From Opitutia bacterium (lineage in GTDB: Bacteria; Verrucomicrobiota; Verrucomicrobiia; Opitutales; Opitutaceae), in NCBI GenBank assembly GCA_003142955.1, contig PLOH01000148.1:23687-71715 (forward strand): a stretch of 48,029 nt of DNA, written 5' to 3'. The translations under genes were made by a program, and so were the position numbers. Shown piece by piece: positions 18,861 to 28,366 of the stretch (within the stretch, counting starts at the first letter, position 1; each line of letters begins with the position of its first letter). The notes under the pieces are model-generated. The model was not told the origin of the DNA and did no database searches. It saw only the letters and a program-made list of their open reading frames with translations.

Positions 18861-21533
18861 GAGGCCGGTTGACAGCGAAATGGCGCCGGGCCGGTCGCCG
18901 ATGGCTTCGGACGCGTTGGTGATCAGATTCATGATGACCTGCTGGATCTGGCCGGAATCGGCATTGACGAGGGGCAGGTCGTGATCGAGGTGAACGTTGA
19001 GCACGACGATCTTGGAAATGCAGGCACGGAATAGGTGGGCGTTTTCCGCGACGAGTTCGCTCAGATTGATCTGGCGGATGTCGAAACTGGCCCGGCCGGA
19101 GTAGGCCAGCATCTGACGGGTGAGATCGGCCGCCCGGCGCGCCGCGATCGCCGACTGTTCGATGCTGGAGCGGGCGGGGGAAACCGGCGACAAATCCATG
19201 AGCGCCAGGTCGAGGTTGCCCAGAATCGCCATGAGCAGGTTGTTAAAGTCGTGCGCGATGCCGCCGGCGAGCACCCCGAGGCTCTCAAGTTTCTGCGCGT
19301 GGAGCAGCTGTCGTTCCATCTCCAGCCGCGCCTGCTCCGCGCGCTTGAGCTCGCCAATGTCCGTGGCAATCGTGATCAGGCACGCCTGCCCGTCGACGGT
19401 GATCGGCGCCATCGACATCAGAACTTCGATCAACTCCCCGGACTTCTTGCGCCATTTCACATCGAGATTCCGGACCCGTCCGCGCTCCCTGACGAGGTTC
19501 ACCGCGCGGACGCGATCAGCGGGCGTGGGCCACAATTCGATTTCTACCGTAGTACGGCCGATGACCTCCGCCCGTTCGAAGCCGAGCAGCTTCGTGAAGG
19601 TTTCGTTGAACTCCAGAATCCGCCCATCGTCGACGGTGCTGACGGAAATGAACTCGGGACTGGCCCGGAAGATTTCCGCCAACTTGCGTTCACTGCTGCG
19701 CAGAGCCTCTTCGGCTTGCCTACGTTCGGTGGTGTCGCGCATGATCACCAGAACGCCCTTTGGCCGGCCCTCGGCATCGTGCAACAGGGCCGCATTGAAT
19801 TCACCGACGAAGCGGGAACCGTCCGGCCGGACGACGACATATTCGCTCGAGGAGCGATACTGCTCTTTCAGCACTCTCGCGAAAGCGCTCTGGACTCGAA
19901 CGTGGTCCTCTGCCGCGATGAAGTCGGTAATCGGTCGGCCGGTCACGGATTCCATGGCAGAAACACCGATGGCCTCGATCGCTTTCGGCGAGAGAAAGGT
20001 GACACGGCCCTCCAGATCGAGCAGCACAATTCCGTCCGGTGAAGTCTGGAAAATCGTGCGATAAAGTCCTTCGGCGTCCCGCCGGTGTTGTTCCGCCTGT
20101 TCGCGTTCCTGCCGCGCCCGGAGCGCCGCGATACCAAACGCCAGGTTGTCGGCCAATTTCTGAAGCAGGGCGGCTTCCGCCGTGTCAAAGGCGTCGGGTT
20201 GTGACGAATAGACACAGAGGGAGCCGAAGGTGCGGCCGTTAGCCGTCAGCGGCAGCGCGCACGCGGAGGCGAATCCGCGTTTGGCGGCCTCCAGCCGCCA
20301 GGGTGCGAAGCCGGGATCATCGAGGATATTCTGTACTGGGCAGGGCCGGCCGGTGCGGATGGCGATCCCGATGGGGCCGCGGCCGTGTTTGGTGTCCGCC
20401 CAGGAAATGTTCGCGCGGGCAATGTATCCATCGTCGACGCCCGCCCAGGCCACCGGGCGCACGGTTCTGGCCGCGTCGTCTTCCGCCAGACCGACCCAGA
20501 CCATGCGGTAGCCGCCGATCTCGATCGCGATCCGGCAGACCGTCCTAAATAATCCGGTTTCTTCGACGCTGCGGACCAGGGCCTCGTTGCAGTCGCTGAG
20601 CATCCGGAGTTGCCGATTGGCGAGCCGCAACGCCTCTTCCGCGCGCTTGCGCTCGGTGACATCCTGAATCGTCCCGATCATGTGGAGCGGATGGCCCTGC
20701 GCATCGAAATCCAGTTCGCCGAAACCGCGAACCCAGCGCTCCTGGCGGTCGTTATGGCGGATGATCCGGTATTCCCTTTCGAACCGGTGAGGCAGGGTCA
20801 CCACATGCTGCAGGAGGTGCTGCCGCATGTCCTCGCGCTGTTCGGGCACCACCAGCTGCAACCAGCCGTTGATGTCTTTTGGATAGCGGTCATCGATCCC
20901 GAAAATCTCGTCCAGCACCCGTGTGCAACTCCAGACCCCCGCAACGATGTCGAATTTGTAGGAGCCGAGCCGCGTGACCTCCTGGGACTTCGTGAGGAAG
21001 TATTCGGTCTCGCGGAGGGCCGACTCCGCTCTTTTTTGCTCGGTGACGTCACGGGCAACCGCGTAGATGAAATTTCCGGCGGGAAAGGAGTTCCACTCCA
21101 GCCAGCGGTAGGTTCCGTCCCGGCACCGGTAGCGGTTAAGAAACTTCAGAACTTCTTTTTGCGCCAGAAGGTTCGACACCGCCTTGACGGTCGGCTGCTG
21201 GTCTTCCGGATGCATAAATTCGAGAAACGGCCGGCCCTCCAACTCCGCCAGCGGAAAGCCGAGGACCTTCTCCCATTGCGGATTCAGCCGGATGAAACGG
21301 CCGGACGTGTCGGCGATGCACAACAAATCGGGACTGTTTGTGAAATGCCGGTCGAGATCCACCTGGAAGTCAGCCGGATTGCAGCCCAGCATCGCGGCGT
21401 AGGCTGGGGCCAACGGAGCCCCGCCAGCCTGGACTCCTTCGGCCTTCGACCGGGAAAGTCCAGTAGACGATCCCAAGGCAGCACCAGATTCAACCGGGGT
21501 CGGGGAAGCTGGTTTTTTGGGGCTTTGATTCAT
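18858..21533 (-). CDS. PAS/GAF sensor histidine kinase, N-terminal part, ends at in-frame TAG
   Basis: 891 residues. Order: PAS about 58-168 (ends VARDVTEQKRAE), PAS about 175-298 (with PAC end IQDVTERKRAEE), GAF about 315-475, PAS about 488-608, PAS about 613-730, then HisKA with GGIAHDFNNLL (phosphoacceptor H761) and the N box QQVIMNLITNASEAI (864-878). The chain stops at 891, just before the G1 box, so ATP cannot be bound normally by this piece. No membrane helix is seen, so the sensor is cytoplasmic. Downstream, in frame, lie the missing ATPase half and a receiver domain (18135-18857). It is a pseudogene, a read-through gene, or a sequencing error; the intact sense codons on both sides suggest a recent event. 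Confidence 0.85.
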   Translation of the reverse strand: MNQSPKKPASPTPVESGAALGSSTGLSRSKAEGVQAGGAPLAPAYAAMLGCNPADFQVDLDRHFTNSPDLLCIADTSGRFIRLNPQWEKVLGFPLAELEGRPFLEFMHPEDQQPTVKAVSNLLAQKEVLKFLNRYRCRDGTYRWLEWNSFPAGNFIYAVARDVTEQKRAESALRETEYFLTKSQEVTRLGSYKFDIVAGVWSCTRVLDEIFGIDDRYPKDINGWLQLVVPEQREDMRQHLLQHVVTLPHRFEREYRIIRHNDRQERWVRGFGELDFDAQGHPLHMIGTIQDVTERKRAEEALRLANRQLRMLSDCNEALVRSVEETGLFRTVCRIAIEIGGYRMVWVGLAEDDAARTVRPVAWAGVDDGYIARANISWADTKHGRGPIGIAIRTGRPCPVQNILDDPGFAPWRLEAAKRGFASACALPLTANGRTFGSLCVYSSQPDAFDTAEAALLQKLADNLAFGIAALRARQEREQAEQHRRDAEGLYRTIFQTSPDGIVLLDLEGRVTFLSPKAIEAIGVSAMESVTGRPITDFIAAEDHVRVQSAFARVLKEQYRSSSEYVVVRPDGSRFVGEFNAALLHDAEGRPKGVLVIMRDTTERRQAEEALRSSERKLAEIFRASPEFISVSTVDDGRILEFNETFTKLLGFERAEVIGRTTVEIELWPTPADRVRAVNLVRERGRVRNLDVKWRKKSGELIEVLMSMAPITVDGQACLITIATDIGELKRAEQARLEMERQLLHAQKLESLGVLAGGIAHDFNNLLMAILGNLDLALMDLSPVSPARSSIEQSAIAARRAADLTRQMLAYSGRASFDIRQINLSELVAENAHLFRACISKIVVLNVHLDHDLPLVNADSGQIQQVIMNLITNASEAIGDRPGAISLSTGL

Positions 21534-21874
21534 GCCTCGGAAGGCTGAGGCGGCCGGCGCTTGCTAAGCCAGAGGGAATGGCAATCGGGTCCCGAAAATG
21601 GTCCAGATCGACCCGACGGAAACTTGTCTGGGGGTATTCTTCCCGGATTAGAACACGTGTCGGTGCGGATGACAACGGCGTTATCGCCAGATCCGGTCGA
21701 TCAGCCGGGCGCCATACCTAGCATCAATAATCCTGCTGCGTCTCAGGCCGGTGGAGGGCAAGGCTCCAGGCGAATTGGAGGAAGCGAGCTGGCTCGCGAC
21801 CTGTCCTCTGTCGGCCTTGCGAAGGAGGATTCCGAGATAAGAATCGCCTGCAAGCAGGCTTCCTACTTGCGCGA
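21534..21874. other. Intergenic, 341 bp, between kdpE end and histidine kinase start
   Basis: No gene is supported. A short GTAGGAAG-type palindrome (21846-21866) lies next to the kdpE stop. The promoter of the histidine kinase gene should be near 21540-21700, but no clear motif was found. Confidence 0.45.
21846..21866 (-). repeat. Half-size GTAGGAAG palindrome after kdpE
   Basis: GCCTGC-AA-GCAGGC followed by TTCCTAC, the same build as the right half of 12415-12463. On the minus strand it follows the kdpE stop by 8 bp and is followed by a moderately T-rich stretch, so it may end the kdp transcript. Confidence 0.55.
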
Positions 21875-22570
21875 TTATTCCTCGCTGAACCGATAGCCGA
21901 TCCCAGACTCCGTCCTGAAGAATTTTGGCTGGGTGGGATCATTTTCCAGCTTTTGCCGCAGGTGAGTCATGTACACGCGCAGGTATTGCGTCTGCTCCTC
22001 GGCCTTGGGTCCCCATAATTCGCGGAGGATCTGCCGGTGCGTGATCACTCTGCCCCGATGCAGCACCAGGAGACGCAAAAGCCCATATTCCTTGGGGGTG
22101 AGCTTCACTGCGGTTCCTGCCTTCATCACCACCCGCCGGGCAAAGTCAATTTCCACATCGCCGAAGCTCACCCCGCTTTCTTCCTCCCGGGTCTGCACGC
22201 GCCGCAGCATCGCCCGCAGGCGGGCGAGCAGCTCGCCGCCGCCGAAGGGCTTGCTGAGAAAATCGTCGGCCCCGGCGTCGAGGGCCTCGATCTTGTCTGC
22301 CTCCTGGCCGCGGACTGAAAGGATGAGCACAGGCAGCCGGCTCCACTCCCGCAGCCGCTTGAGGACCTCGATGCCGGGAAGGTCGGGCAGGCCGAGATCG
22401 AGGATGATGGCGTCGGGCCGCTTCGTCGCCGCCTCGACCAGTCCCAGATTGCCGTCCTCCGCCTCGCGGACGCGAAACCCCGCGCCCTCGAGCGTCAAGC
22501 GCAACAGGCGGCGGATCTGTACCTCGTCGTCGATGACAAGCACTTCGGGCGGGAAGGGGGCAGTGGTCAT
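21875..22570 (-). CDS. kdpE: KdpE response regulator of potassium uptake
   Basis: 231 residues: an OmpR/PhoB-type regulator. The receiver has VIDDE, phosphoacceptor D58 in AIILDLGLPDLPG, and FLSKPFGGGELLARL. The winged-helix half has LTPKEYGLLRLLVLHRGRVITHRQIL and ends with FRTESGIGYRF. The combination LTPKEY and QTQYLRVYMTHLRQKLE is typical of KdpE. Phospho-KdpE activates the kdpFABC promoter. Its ATG overlaps the kdpD stop by 4 bp, so the two are translationally coupled. Confidence 0.95.
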   Translation of the reverse strand: MTTAPFPPEVLVIDDEVQIRRLLRLTLEGAGFRVREAEDGNLGLVEAATKRPDAIILDLGLPDLPGIEVLKRLREWSRLPVLILSVRGQEADKIEALDAGADDFLSKPFGGGELLARLRAMLRRVQTREEESGVSFGDVEIDFARRVVMKAGTAVKLTPKEYGLLRLLVLHRGRVITHRQILRELWGPKAEEQTQYLRVYMTHLRQKLENDPTQPKFFRTESGIGYRFSEE

Positions 22571-25221
22571 TCGGGCGGAACGCTAGCAGGGTGCTCCAGC
22601 GGAAGAAAGATCGTAAAGCGGGCGCCGCCGGCGGGCTGGTTGTTCGCCTCGACGTGGCCGCCGTGGGCCTCGGCGAAACCGCGGGCGATGGAAAGGCCCA
22701 GGCCGAGTCCACCCGTCCGGCCGGGATCGCCGCGGAAGAATTTGTCGAACAGCCGTCCCTGCTGGTCGGTGCGCAGGCCGGGTCCGTTGTCGGCCACCCT
22801 CATCCAGACCTGGTGCGACGCCTCGTCCGCGCCGGCGGAGAGCGTGATGGCGGCGGTGGACGGCGTGTGCACGCAGGCGTTGTGGATGAGGTTGGCCAGC
22901 GCTTGCTGGATGAGGCCGGCGTCCGCCCGCACCAGCGGGAGACCCGCGGGCAGCTCCGTCCGAACGTCCCGGCCGCGCCAGGCGTCCGCGGTGGCCTCGC
23001 GCGCAGCGTTGATGAGATCAGCCGGGTCGCACCAGTCGCGGCGCAACCGCAGCATGCCCGACTCGAGACGAGTCATATCGAGCAGGTTGTTCACCAGCCG
23101 CTGCAGCCGCTGGGTCGCCGTGCGGATCTCGGCCACCAGGGGGCCGTCCGCGAGGTTTTCCGCGGCTGAGGCGATCACGGTGAGCGGCGTCTTCAGCTCA
23201 TGCGAGACACCGTCGAGCAGCGTGCGGTGCAGCTTCTCCGACTCCTGCGAGAGCCGCGCCGCCTCCTCGGTGGCCCGCAGGCGTTCGCGGTCCAATGCCA
23301 GGGCGATCTGCGTGGCAAAACTCTCCAACAGGCCGCGCTGACTGACCGGCAGCGTCCCCTCTGCCGGCGGCTTGACGCCCATCGCCCCCACGCAGTTTTC
23401 GCCGGCGAGCAGCGGCAGGTAGAACCCCTCGGCGGCCGGCAGCGTGTCGGTGAACCGGCCGGCGGCTCGGTGATTGCGATAGGTCCAGGTGGCGACGCCC
23501 TGCTCCTTCTCGTTGGCGAGATAGGTGGCCGCCGGATGGAGCACCAGCCGGCCGGGCTGGGCTGGATCCACCGTGAAGATCGCCAGGCGCGCGCCAAACA
23601 GCTCCTGCACCTGGGCGGCGGCGTTGCGCAACACCTCGTCGGCGGACCGGGCGACGGCGACGGCCCGGGTGAGCTGGTAAAGGGCGGTCGCGCGCTGCTC
23701 CCGCTGGCGCTGGTCGCGTTCCTGGGCGCGCAGCCGGCCCGTGAGGCGGCCGGTGACGAGCGCGATGACAAAGAAAATCCCAAACATCAGGCCGTCTTCG
23801 AACTTGTCGATCCGGAAGGTTAAGATGGGCGGGATGAAGAGGAAATTCCACGCCAGGGCGCTGAGCGTGGCGGCGAGGAGGATCGGTCCCTGCCCGACAA
23901 AGAGCCCGAGCAGGACGACGGCCGTGAGGTAGAACAGCGAGATGGCGGTGTAGCCGGTCCAGCCCTGGACGGCCAAACCCGCCAGGGTCAGGCCAAAGAC
24001 CGTCAGCAGGGCCGTCACGTATTCACGGGGTTGCGACGCGGAAGAGGCGGTCCATTCCCGCCACCGGCTGCGCCCGGTCCGCGGCTCGGCGGGCACGACA
24101 TAGACGTCGATCTGGCCGCTGCGGCGGATGAGCCGGTCGGCCAGGGAACCGCCGCGCAGGAAATCCAGGACGGGCGACCCCCGCGATTTGCCGATGACGA
24201 TCTGGCTGACATTGTGCTGCTGGGCGACACGCACCAGTGTGCCGGCGACATCGCGATCGGGCACCACAACGATCTCGGCGTTCAGCTCGCGGGCCAGGGC
24301 GAGATTCTCCTCCAGCAACTTCCGCTCCTCCGGCGTAAGTGGCGCCGGCGTCTCGACGTTGACGGCGATCCACGGCGCGTCGAGGGCGTAGGCCATGCGG
24401 CGGGTCCAGCGGATGAGCCGGGTGGAGAACGGGCTGGCGCCGACCGCCACGAGCAGCCGCTCGCCGCTGCGCCAGATGGCGCTGATCTGCCGGTCCTCGC
24501 GGAGATCGCGGAGCTGTTTGTCCACCCGCTCGGCGGTCAGGCGGAGGGCGAGTTCGCGCAGCGCCGTGAGATTGCTGGCCTTGAAGAAATTGTCGGCGGC
24601 GGCGGCGGCGCGATCCCCCAGGTAGACCTTGCCCTCCGTGATCCGTTCGCGGAGCTGGGCGGGCGTGAGGTCCACCAGCTGGATCTCGTCGGCGGCCTCG
24701 ATCATCGAGTCCGGCACGGTCTCGCGCACCGCGACCCCGGTGATCTGGCGGACGGTATCGGCGCGGCTTTCGAGGTGCTGGACGTTGAGCGTGGTGATCA
24801 CGTCGATGCCGGCGGCCAGCAGTTCCTCGACGTCCTGCCAGCGTTTGACGTGGCGCGAGCCGGGGACGTTGGTGTGCGCAAGTTCATCCACGACCACCAG
24901 CCGGGGACGGCGCGCCAGCACCGCCTCCAGATCGAGTTCCCCCAGCTGCGTACCGCGGTAGGCGATCATCGCACGCGGGATGACCGGCAGCCCTTCGAGC
25001 AATCGCTGCGTCTCCTCGCGTCCGTGGGTTTCGACGAGTGCCACCACAATGTCCCTTCCCTCGGCGTGGGCCTTGCGGGCCGCCTCGAGCATGGCGTAGG
25101 TCTTGCCCACGCCGGGCGCCATGCCGAAAAATACTTTCAACCGGCCGCGGGTATCCTTGGCTTCGGATCGGCGGATCGACGCGAGGAGGGCGTCGGGATC
25201 GGGGCGGGTGGGGTCGGACAT
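22567..25221 (-). CDS. kdpD: KdpD potassium-sensing histidine kinase
   Basis: 884 residues (E. coli 894) from ATG 25221. Order: KdpD N-terminal domain with Walker A GMAPGVGKT (33-41) and DELAHTNVPGSRH; a universal-stress-like domain about 245-360; four hydrophobic helices about 395-500 (DUF4118); a GAF-like segment; HisKA with GVSHELKTPLT (H674; E. coli H673); HATPase with NLIHNACVHTP, DNGPGL and GLGLGLSIARG. It senses K+ limitation and phosphorylates KdpE. The frame stays open 27 codons upstream without family similarity. A small membrane-protein gene lies between it and kdpC. Confidence 0.95.
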   Translation of the reverse strand: MSDPTRPDPDALLASIRRSEAKDTRGRLKVFFGMAPGVGKTYAMLEAARKAHAEGRDIVVALVETHGREETQRLLEGLPVIPRAMIAYRGTQLGELDLEAVLARRPRLVVVDELAHTNVPGSRHVKRWQDVEELLAAGIDVITTLNVQHLESRADTVRQITGVAVRETVPDSMIEAADEIQLVDLTPAQLRERITEGKVYLGDRAAAAADNFFKASNLTALRELALRLTAERVDKQLRDLREDRQISAIWRSGERLLVAVGASPFSTRLIRWTRRMAYALDAPWIAVNVETPAPLTPEERKLLEENLALARELNAEIVVVPDRDVAGTLVRVAQQHNVSQIVIGKSRGSPVLDFLRGGSLADRLIRRSGQIDVYVVPAEPRTGRSRWREWTASSASQPREYVTALLTVFGLTLAGLAVQGWTGYTAISLFYLTAVVLLGLFVGQGPILLAATLSALAWNFLFIPPILTFRIDKFEDGLMFGIFFVIALVTGRLTGRLRAQERDQRQREQRATALYQLTRAVAVARSADEVLRNAAAQVQELFGARLAIFTVDPAQPGRLVLHPAATYLANEKEQGVATWTYRNHRAAGRFTDTLPAAEGFYLPLLAGENCVGAMGVKPPAEGTLPVSQRGLLESFATQIALALDRERLRATEEAARLSQESEKLHRTLLDGVSHELKTPLTVIASAAENLADGPLVAEIRTATQRLQRLVNNLLDMTRLESGMLRLRRDWCDPADLINAAREATADAWRGRDVRTELPAGLPLVRADAGLIQQALANLIHNACVHTPSTAAITLSAGADEASHQVWMRVADNGPGLRTDQQGRLFDKFFRGDPGRTGGLGLGLSIARGFAEAHGGHVEANNQPAGGARFTIFLPLEHPASVPPE

Positions 25222-25344
25222 GCCGTCACAATTGATGATGGAGCCGAAGAATCGACGCAAGCCGGTCCGGCTGCCTGTTTCCTGCCGCGGCTGCAGTCGC
25301 AACCAGATGGATAACGGCGGACGAGTGCAAAAAAGTATCCGAGT

Positions 25345-25527
25345 TCAGGGATACAGCGAACGCGGATTTGTTTGCGGCGGCGGCCAGCCAACGCGCGAGC
25401 CACCAGAGTACTGCCCGCCGAGAAGACCGAGGACGTAGCCGGTGAACAATGCGACCAGCGCCACGAGTACATAGAGCGAAAAACTCCAGCGGTCGTGGTC
25501 GTTGCCAGGTGAGATTGACGCGTTCAA
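25345..25527 (-). CDS. Small single-pass membrane protein between kdpC and kdpD
   Basis: 60 residues starting at TTG 25527, which is preceded by a strong Shine-Dalgarno GGAGG with 5-nt spacing; this supports translation despite the rare start codon. After a polar N-terminus (NDHDRWS) comes one helix, FSLYVLVALVALFTGYVLGL, then a Gly/Pro-rich tail. It lies 28 bp after kdpC and in the same direction. I do not recognise the family. A role with KdpFABC or KdpD is only suggested by position. Confidence 0.65.
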   Translation of the reverse strand: MNASISPGNDHDRWSFSLYVLVALVALFTGYVLGLLGGQYSGGSRVGWPPPQTNPRSLYP

Positions 25528-25555
25528 GAAGGCCTCCGTTCCGTGACGGCTAGAC

Positions 25556-26206
25556 TCACTTGCCGGACGGAACTCGATCTAGGGCGAGGTTGAGAAGCAG
25601 GACGTCGACCCCGGGTTCGCCCAAGAATCCGAGATCCCGGCCGGCGGTGTTCTGGCCGATCAACGCGCGAACTTGGGCAAGGGACAGGCCGCGAGCTCGG
25701 GCCACGCGAGGTGCCTGCAGTTCGGCATTTGCGAGGCTGATGTGCGGATCGAGGCCGCTGCCGGAGCGGGTGACGGCGTCAGCTGGGACCGGCACAGTGT
25801 CCTTGAGTCCGTTGGACGCGCGGTAAGCGGCCACCAGATCCTTGATGCCGTCGAAGTTTCCGGGGTCGTTGACGTCCTTGCCGCTGGCATCCTTGGCGTG
25901 GTTGCCGTTGGCCAGTTTGGCGCTGGTCGGGCCGAGGTTGGTGCCACCGGAGTTGGTAGCGTCGAAGCCCGTGCCCGCTGCCGAGGGGCGGGGCTGGAAA
26001 TATTTGTCGCTGCTGAAATTTTGTGCGAGCAGTGCCGAGCCGCGCACCGTGCCGTCCGGGTCGACCAGCAGGCTGCCGTTGGCCTTGGCCGGGAACAGAA
26101 CTTGCGCGCCGGCCCAGACCGCCAGCGGATAGGCTCCGCACAGGAGGACAACCAAGACGAGCGTGAGCAGCAGGGAGGTTTTGAATTCGGCGAGGAGAGA
26201 TTTCAT
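25556..26206 (-). CDS. kdpC: KdpC subunit of potassium-transporting P-type ATPase
   Basis: 216 residues (E. coli 190): an N-terminal membrane helix LLLTLVLVVLLCGAYPLAVW, then the periplasmic domain with GSALLAQNFSSDKYFQPRPSA (read in pieces), SGLDPHISLANAELQAPRVA and GEPGVDVLLLNLALD. KdpC stabilises the KdpFABC complex at the membrane. A Gly/Asp/Lys-rich stretch (KDASGKDVNDPGN) enlarges the middle. The ATG at 26206 is directly preceded by a palindromic repeat and has no Shine-Dalgarno. A GTG further upstream (26263), inside the repeat, is an alternative start. Confidence 0.93.
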   Translation of the reverse strand: MKSLLAEFKTSLLLTLVLVVLLCGAYPLAVWAGAQVLFPAKANGSLLVDPDGTVRGSALLAQNFSSDKYFQPRPSAAGTGFDATNSGGTNLGPTSAKLANGNHAKDASGKDVNDPGNFDGIKDLVAAYRASNGLKDTVPVPADAVTRSGSGLDPHISLANAELQAPRVARARGLSLAQVRALIGQNTAGRDLGFLGEPGVDVLLLNLALDRVPSGK

Positions 26207-26210
26207 GAGA

Positions 26211-26285
26211 GTAGCGCCGGTCTGCGACCGGCGTCTGAAGTTTGGCTGGTCTAAAATGTCCACGCCGGTCCGAGACCGGCGCTAC
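26211..26285. repeat. Convergent pair of GTAGCGCCGGTC palindromes between kdpB and kdpC
   Basis: Left unit GTAG then CGCCGGTC-TGC-GACCGGCG; right unit CGCCGGTC-CGA-GACCGGCG then CTAC. The outer 12 bases (GTAGCGCCGGTC) are perfect inverted copies. On the kdp mRNA the second hairpin ends only 8 nt before the kdpC start codon, and the unit overlaps any kdpC ribosome binding site. Confidence 0.75.
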
Positions 26286-26290
26286 GGAAG

Positions 26291-28333
26291 CTAGACGAGG
26301 TGCACGGCGTTGATGAGAACATCGATGAGCTTGATGCCGATGAAGGGGATGAGGATGCCGCCAAAGCCATAGATAAACAGGTTGCGCCGGAGCATGGCGG
26401 CGGCGCCGATCGGCCGGAAAGCCACGCCCCGTAGCGCGAGCGGAATCAACGCGATGATGATCAGCGCATTGAAGATGACGGCGCTCAGAATGGCACTCAA
26501 CGGGGAGGCCAGCCGCATGATGTTGAGCGGCGCGATGGCGGGGAATACACCGACGAGCATCGCGGGAATGATGGCGAAGTACTTGGCGACATCGTTGGCG
26601 ATGCTGAACGTGGTCAACGCCCCGCGGGTGATCAGGAGCTGTTTGCCGATCTCGACGATATCGAGCAGCTTGGTCGGGTTCGAATCGAGGTCGACCATGT
26701 TGCCCGCCTCCTTGGCGGCCTGCGTGCCGGTGTTCATGGCCACGCCGACATCGGCCTGCGCGAGCGCCGGCGCGTCGTTGGTGCCGTCGCCCGTCATGGC
26801 GACCAGGTGCCCGGCGCTCTGCTCCTCGCGGATGCGGCGGAGCTTCATCTCCGGGGTGGCCTGCGCCAGATAGTCGTCCACGCCGGATTCGGCGGCGATG
26901 GCGGCGGCGGTGAGCGGGTTGTCGCCGGTGATCATCACGGTGCGGATGCCCATGGCGCGGAGCTGGCCGAAGCGCTCCTTGATGCCGCCTTTCACCACGT
27001 CCTTGAGGAAGACAACGCCGAGTACCTCGCGGTCCTCGGCGACGACCAGCGGCGTGCCGCCTTCCCGGGCGATGGCGTCAACCGCGCCGGCCACGGCTGA
27101 AGGATACTGGCCACCTTGGTTCTCGACCCAGGCCCGGACGTTCTCCGCCGCGCCCTTGCGGATCGAGCGGGCGGGCTGTCCGTCGATGGCGGCGAGATCC
27201 ACGCCGCTCATGCGGGTCTGGGCGGTAAACGGCACAAACTGGACGTGGGGTGCGGCGAGGTCGCGCCCGCGCAGGTTAAATTCTTCCTTGGCGAGCACTA
27301 CGATGGACCTGCCTTCAGGCGTCTCGTCGGCCAGCGAAGCAAGTTGCGCGGCGTCGGCCAGACGGGGAAGCGCCACGCCTGGCGCCGGCACGAACTCGGT
27401 GGCCATGCGGTTGCCAAGCGTGATGGTGCCGGTCTTGTCCAGCAGCAACACGTCGATGTCACCAGCGGCCTCGACGGCCCGTCCGCTCATGGCGAGCACG
27501 TTGCGCTGAAGCAGGCGGTCCATGCCGGCGATGCCGATGGCGCTGAGCAAACCGCCAATGGTCGTCGGGATCAGGCACACGAGGAGCGCGATCAAGGCTG
27601 TGATCGAAAATCCGACGCCGGCGTAGACGCCATAGGGTTTGAGCGTGATGATGACCAGGAGGAAGATGAAGGTGAGCGCTGAGAGCAGGATGGTGAGGGC
27701 GATCTCATTGGGCGTCTTCTGTCGCGTCGCGCCTTCCACCAGGCTGATCATGTGATCGAGGAAGCCCTCGCCGGGATCCGCGGTGATGCGGATCAGCAAC
27801 TGGTCGGAGAGCACGCGCGTGCCGCCGGTCACGGCGCAGCGGTCGCCGCCGGCCTCGCGGATGACCGGCGCGGATTCGCCCGTGATGGCCGACTCGTCCA
27901 CCGAGGCGGCCCCCTCGACGACATCGCCGTCGCCGGGGATCTGCTCGCCGGCGATGACCCGCACGACGTCGCCCTTGCGCAAATCCGTCGCGTCCACCTG
28001 TTCGAAGGAACCGTCCTTGCGGCGACGATGGGCGACGAGCTGCCGGCGGGAATCGCGGAGCGCCCGCGCCTGGGCCTTGCCGCGGCCTTCTGCCACGGCT
28101 TCGGCAAAATTTGCGAAGAGCACGGTGAAGAGCAGCCAGAGGGCGATCTGCAGCACGTAGCCGAACGGCTCTTTCGAAGTGAAGAGCTGGAAGAAGGTGA
28201 GAATCGCGCCGACCAGCGTGACGAACATCACCGGGTTTTTGAGCTGATGGCGCGGATGGAGTTTCCGGAAGGAATCGGCAATCGCCTTCAGCAGAATTTC
28301 ACGGTCAAACAGAGAGACAGCCTTGGTGGACAT
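26291..28333 (-). CDS. kdpB: KdpB catalytic subunit of potassium-transporting P-type ATPase
   Basis: 680 residues (E. coli 682). Key motifs: SAITGES (151-154, actuator loop with the inhibitory serine), [20 protein letters not shown] around TM3, phosphorylation site [11 protein letters not shown] (D299), nucleotide-binding KEEFNLRGR and KGA, and hinge [21 protein letters not shown] (read in pieces). It hydrolyses ATP to pump K+ through KdpA. It lies after kdpA and is followed by a repeat pair and kdpC. Confidence 0.97.
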   Translation of the reverse strand: MSTKAVSLFDREILLKAIADSFRKLHPRHQLKNPVMFVTLVGAILTFFQLFTSKEPFGYVLQIALWLLFTVLFANFAEAVAEGRGKAQARALRDSRRQLVAHRRRKDGSFEQVDATDLRKGDVVRVIAGEQIPGDGDVVEGAASVDESAITGESAPVIREAGGDRCAVTGGTRVLSDQLLIRITADPGEGFLDHMISLVEGATRQKTPNEIALTILLSALTFIFLLVIITLKPYGVYAGVGFSITALIALLVCLIPTTIGGLLSAIGIAGMDRLLQRNVLAMSGRAVEAAGDIDVLLLDKTGTITLGNRMATEFVPAPGVALPRLADAAQLASLADETPEGRSIVVLAKEEFNLRGRDLAAPHVQFVPFTAQTRMSGVDLAAIDGQPARSIRKGAAENVRAWVENQGGQYPSAVAGAVDAIAREGGTPLVVAEDREVLGVVFLKDVVKGGIKERFGQLRAMGIRTVMITGDNPLTAAAIAAESGVDDYLAQATPEMKLRRIREEQSAGHLVAMTGDGTNDAPALAQADVGVAMNTGTQAAKEAGNMVDLDSNPTKLLDIVEIGKQLLITRGALTTFSIANDVAKYFAIIPAMLVGVFPAIAPLNIMRLASPLSAILSAVIFNALIIIALIPLALRGVAFRPIGAAAMLRRNLFIYGFGGILIPFIGIKLIDVLINAVHLV

Positions 28334-28366
28334 GGCAGAAGGTGGTGGAACGTGGAATGGCAGGGC

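Noticed and set aside
24031..25314. 427-codon plus-strand frame opposite kdpD
   Set aside because: Antisense to the conserved KdpD N-terminal domain.
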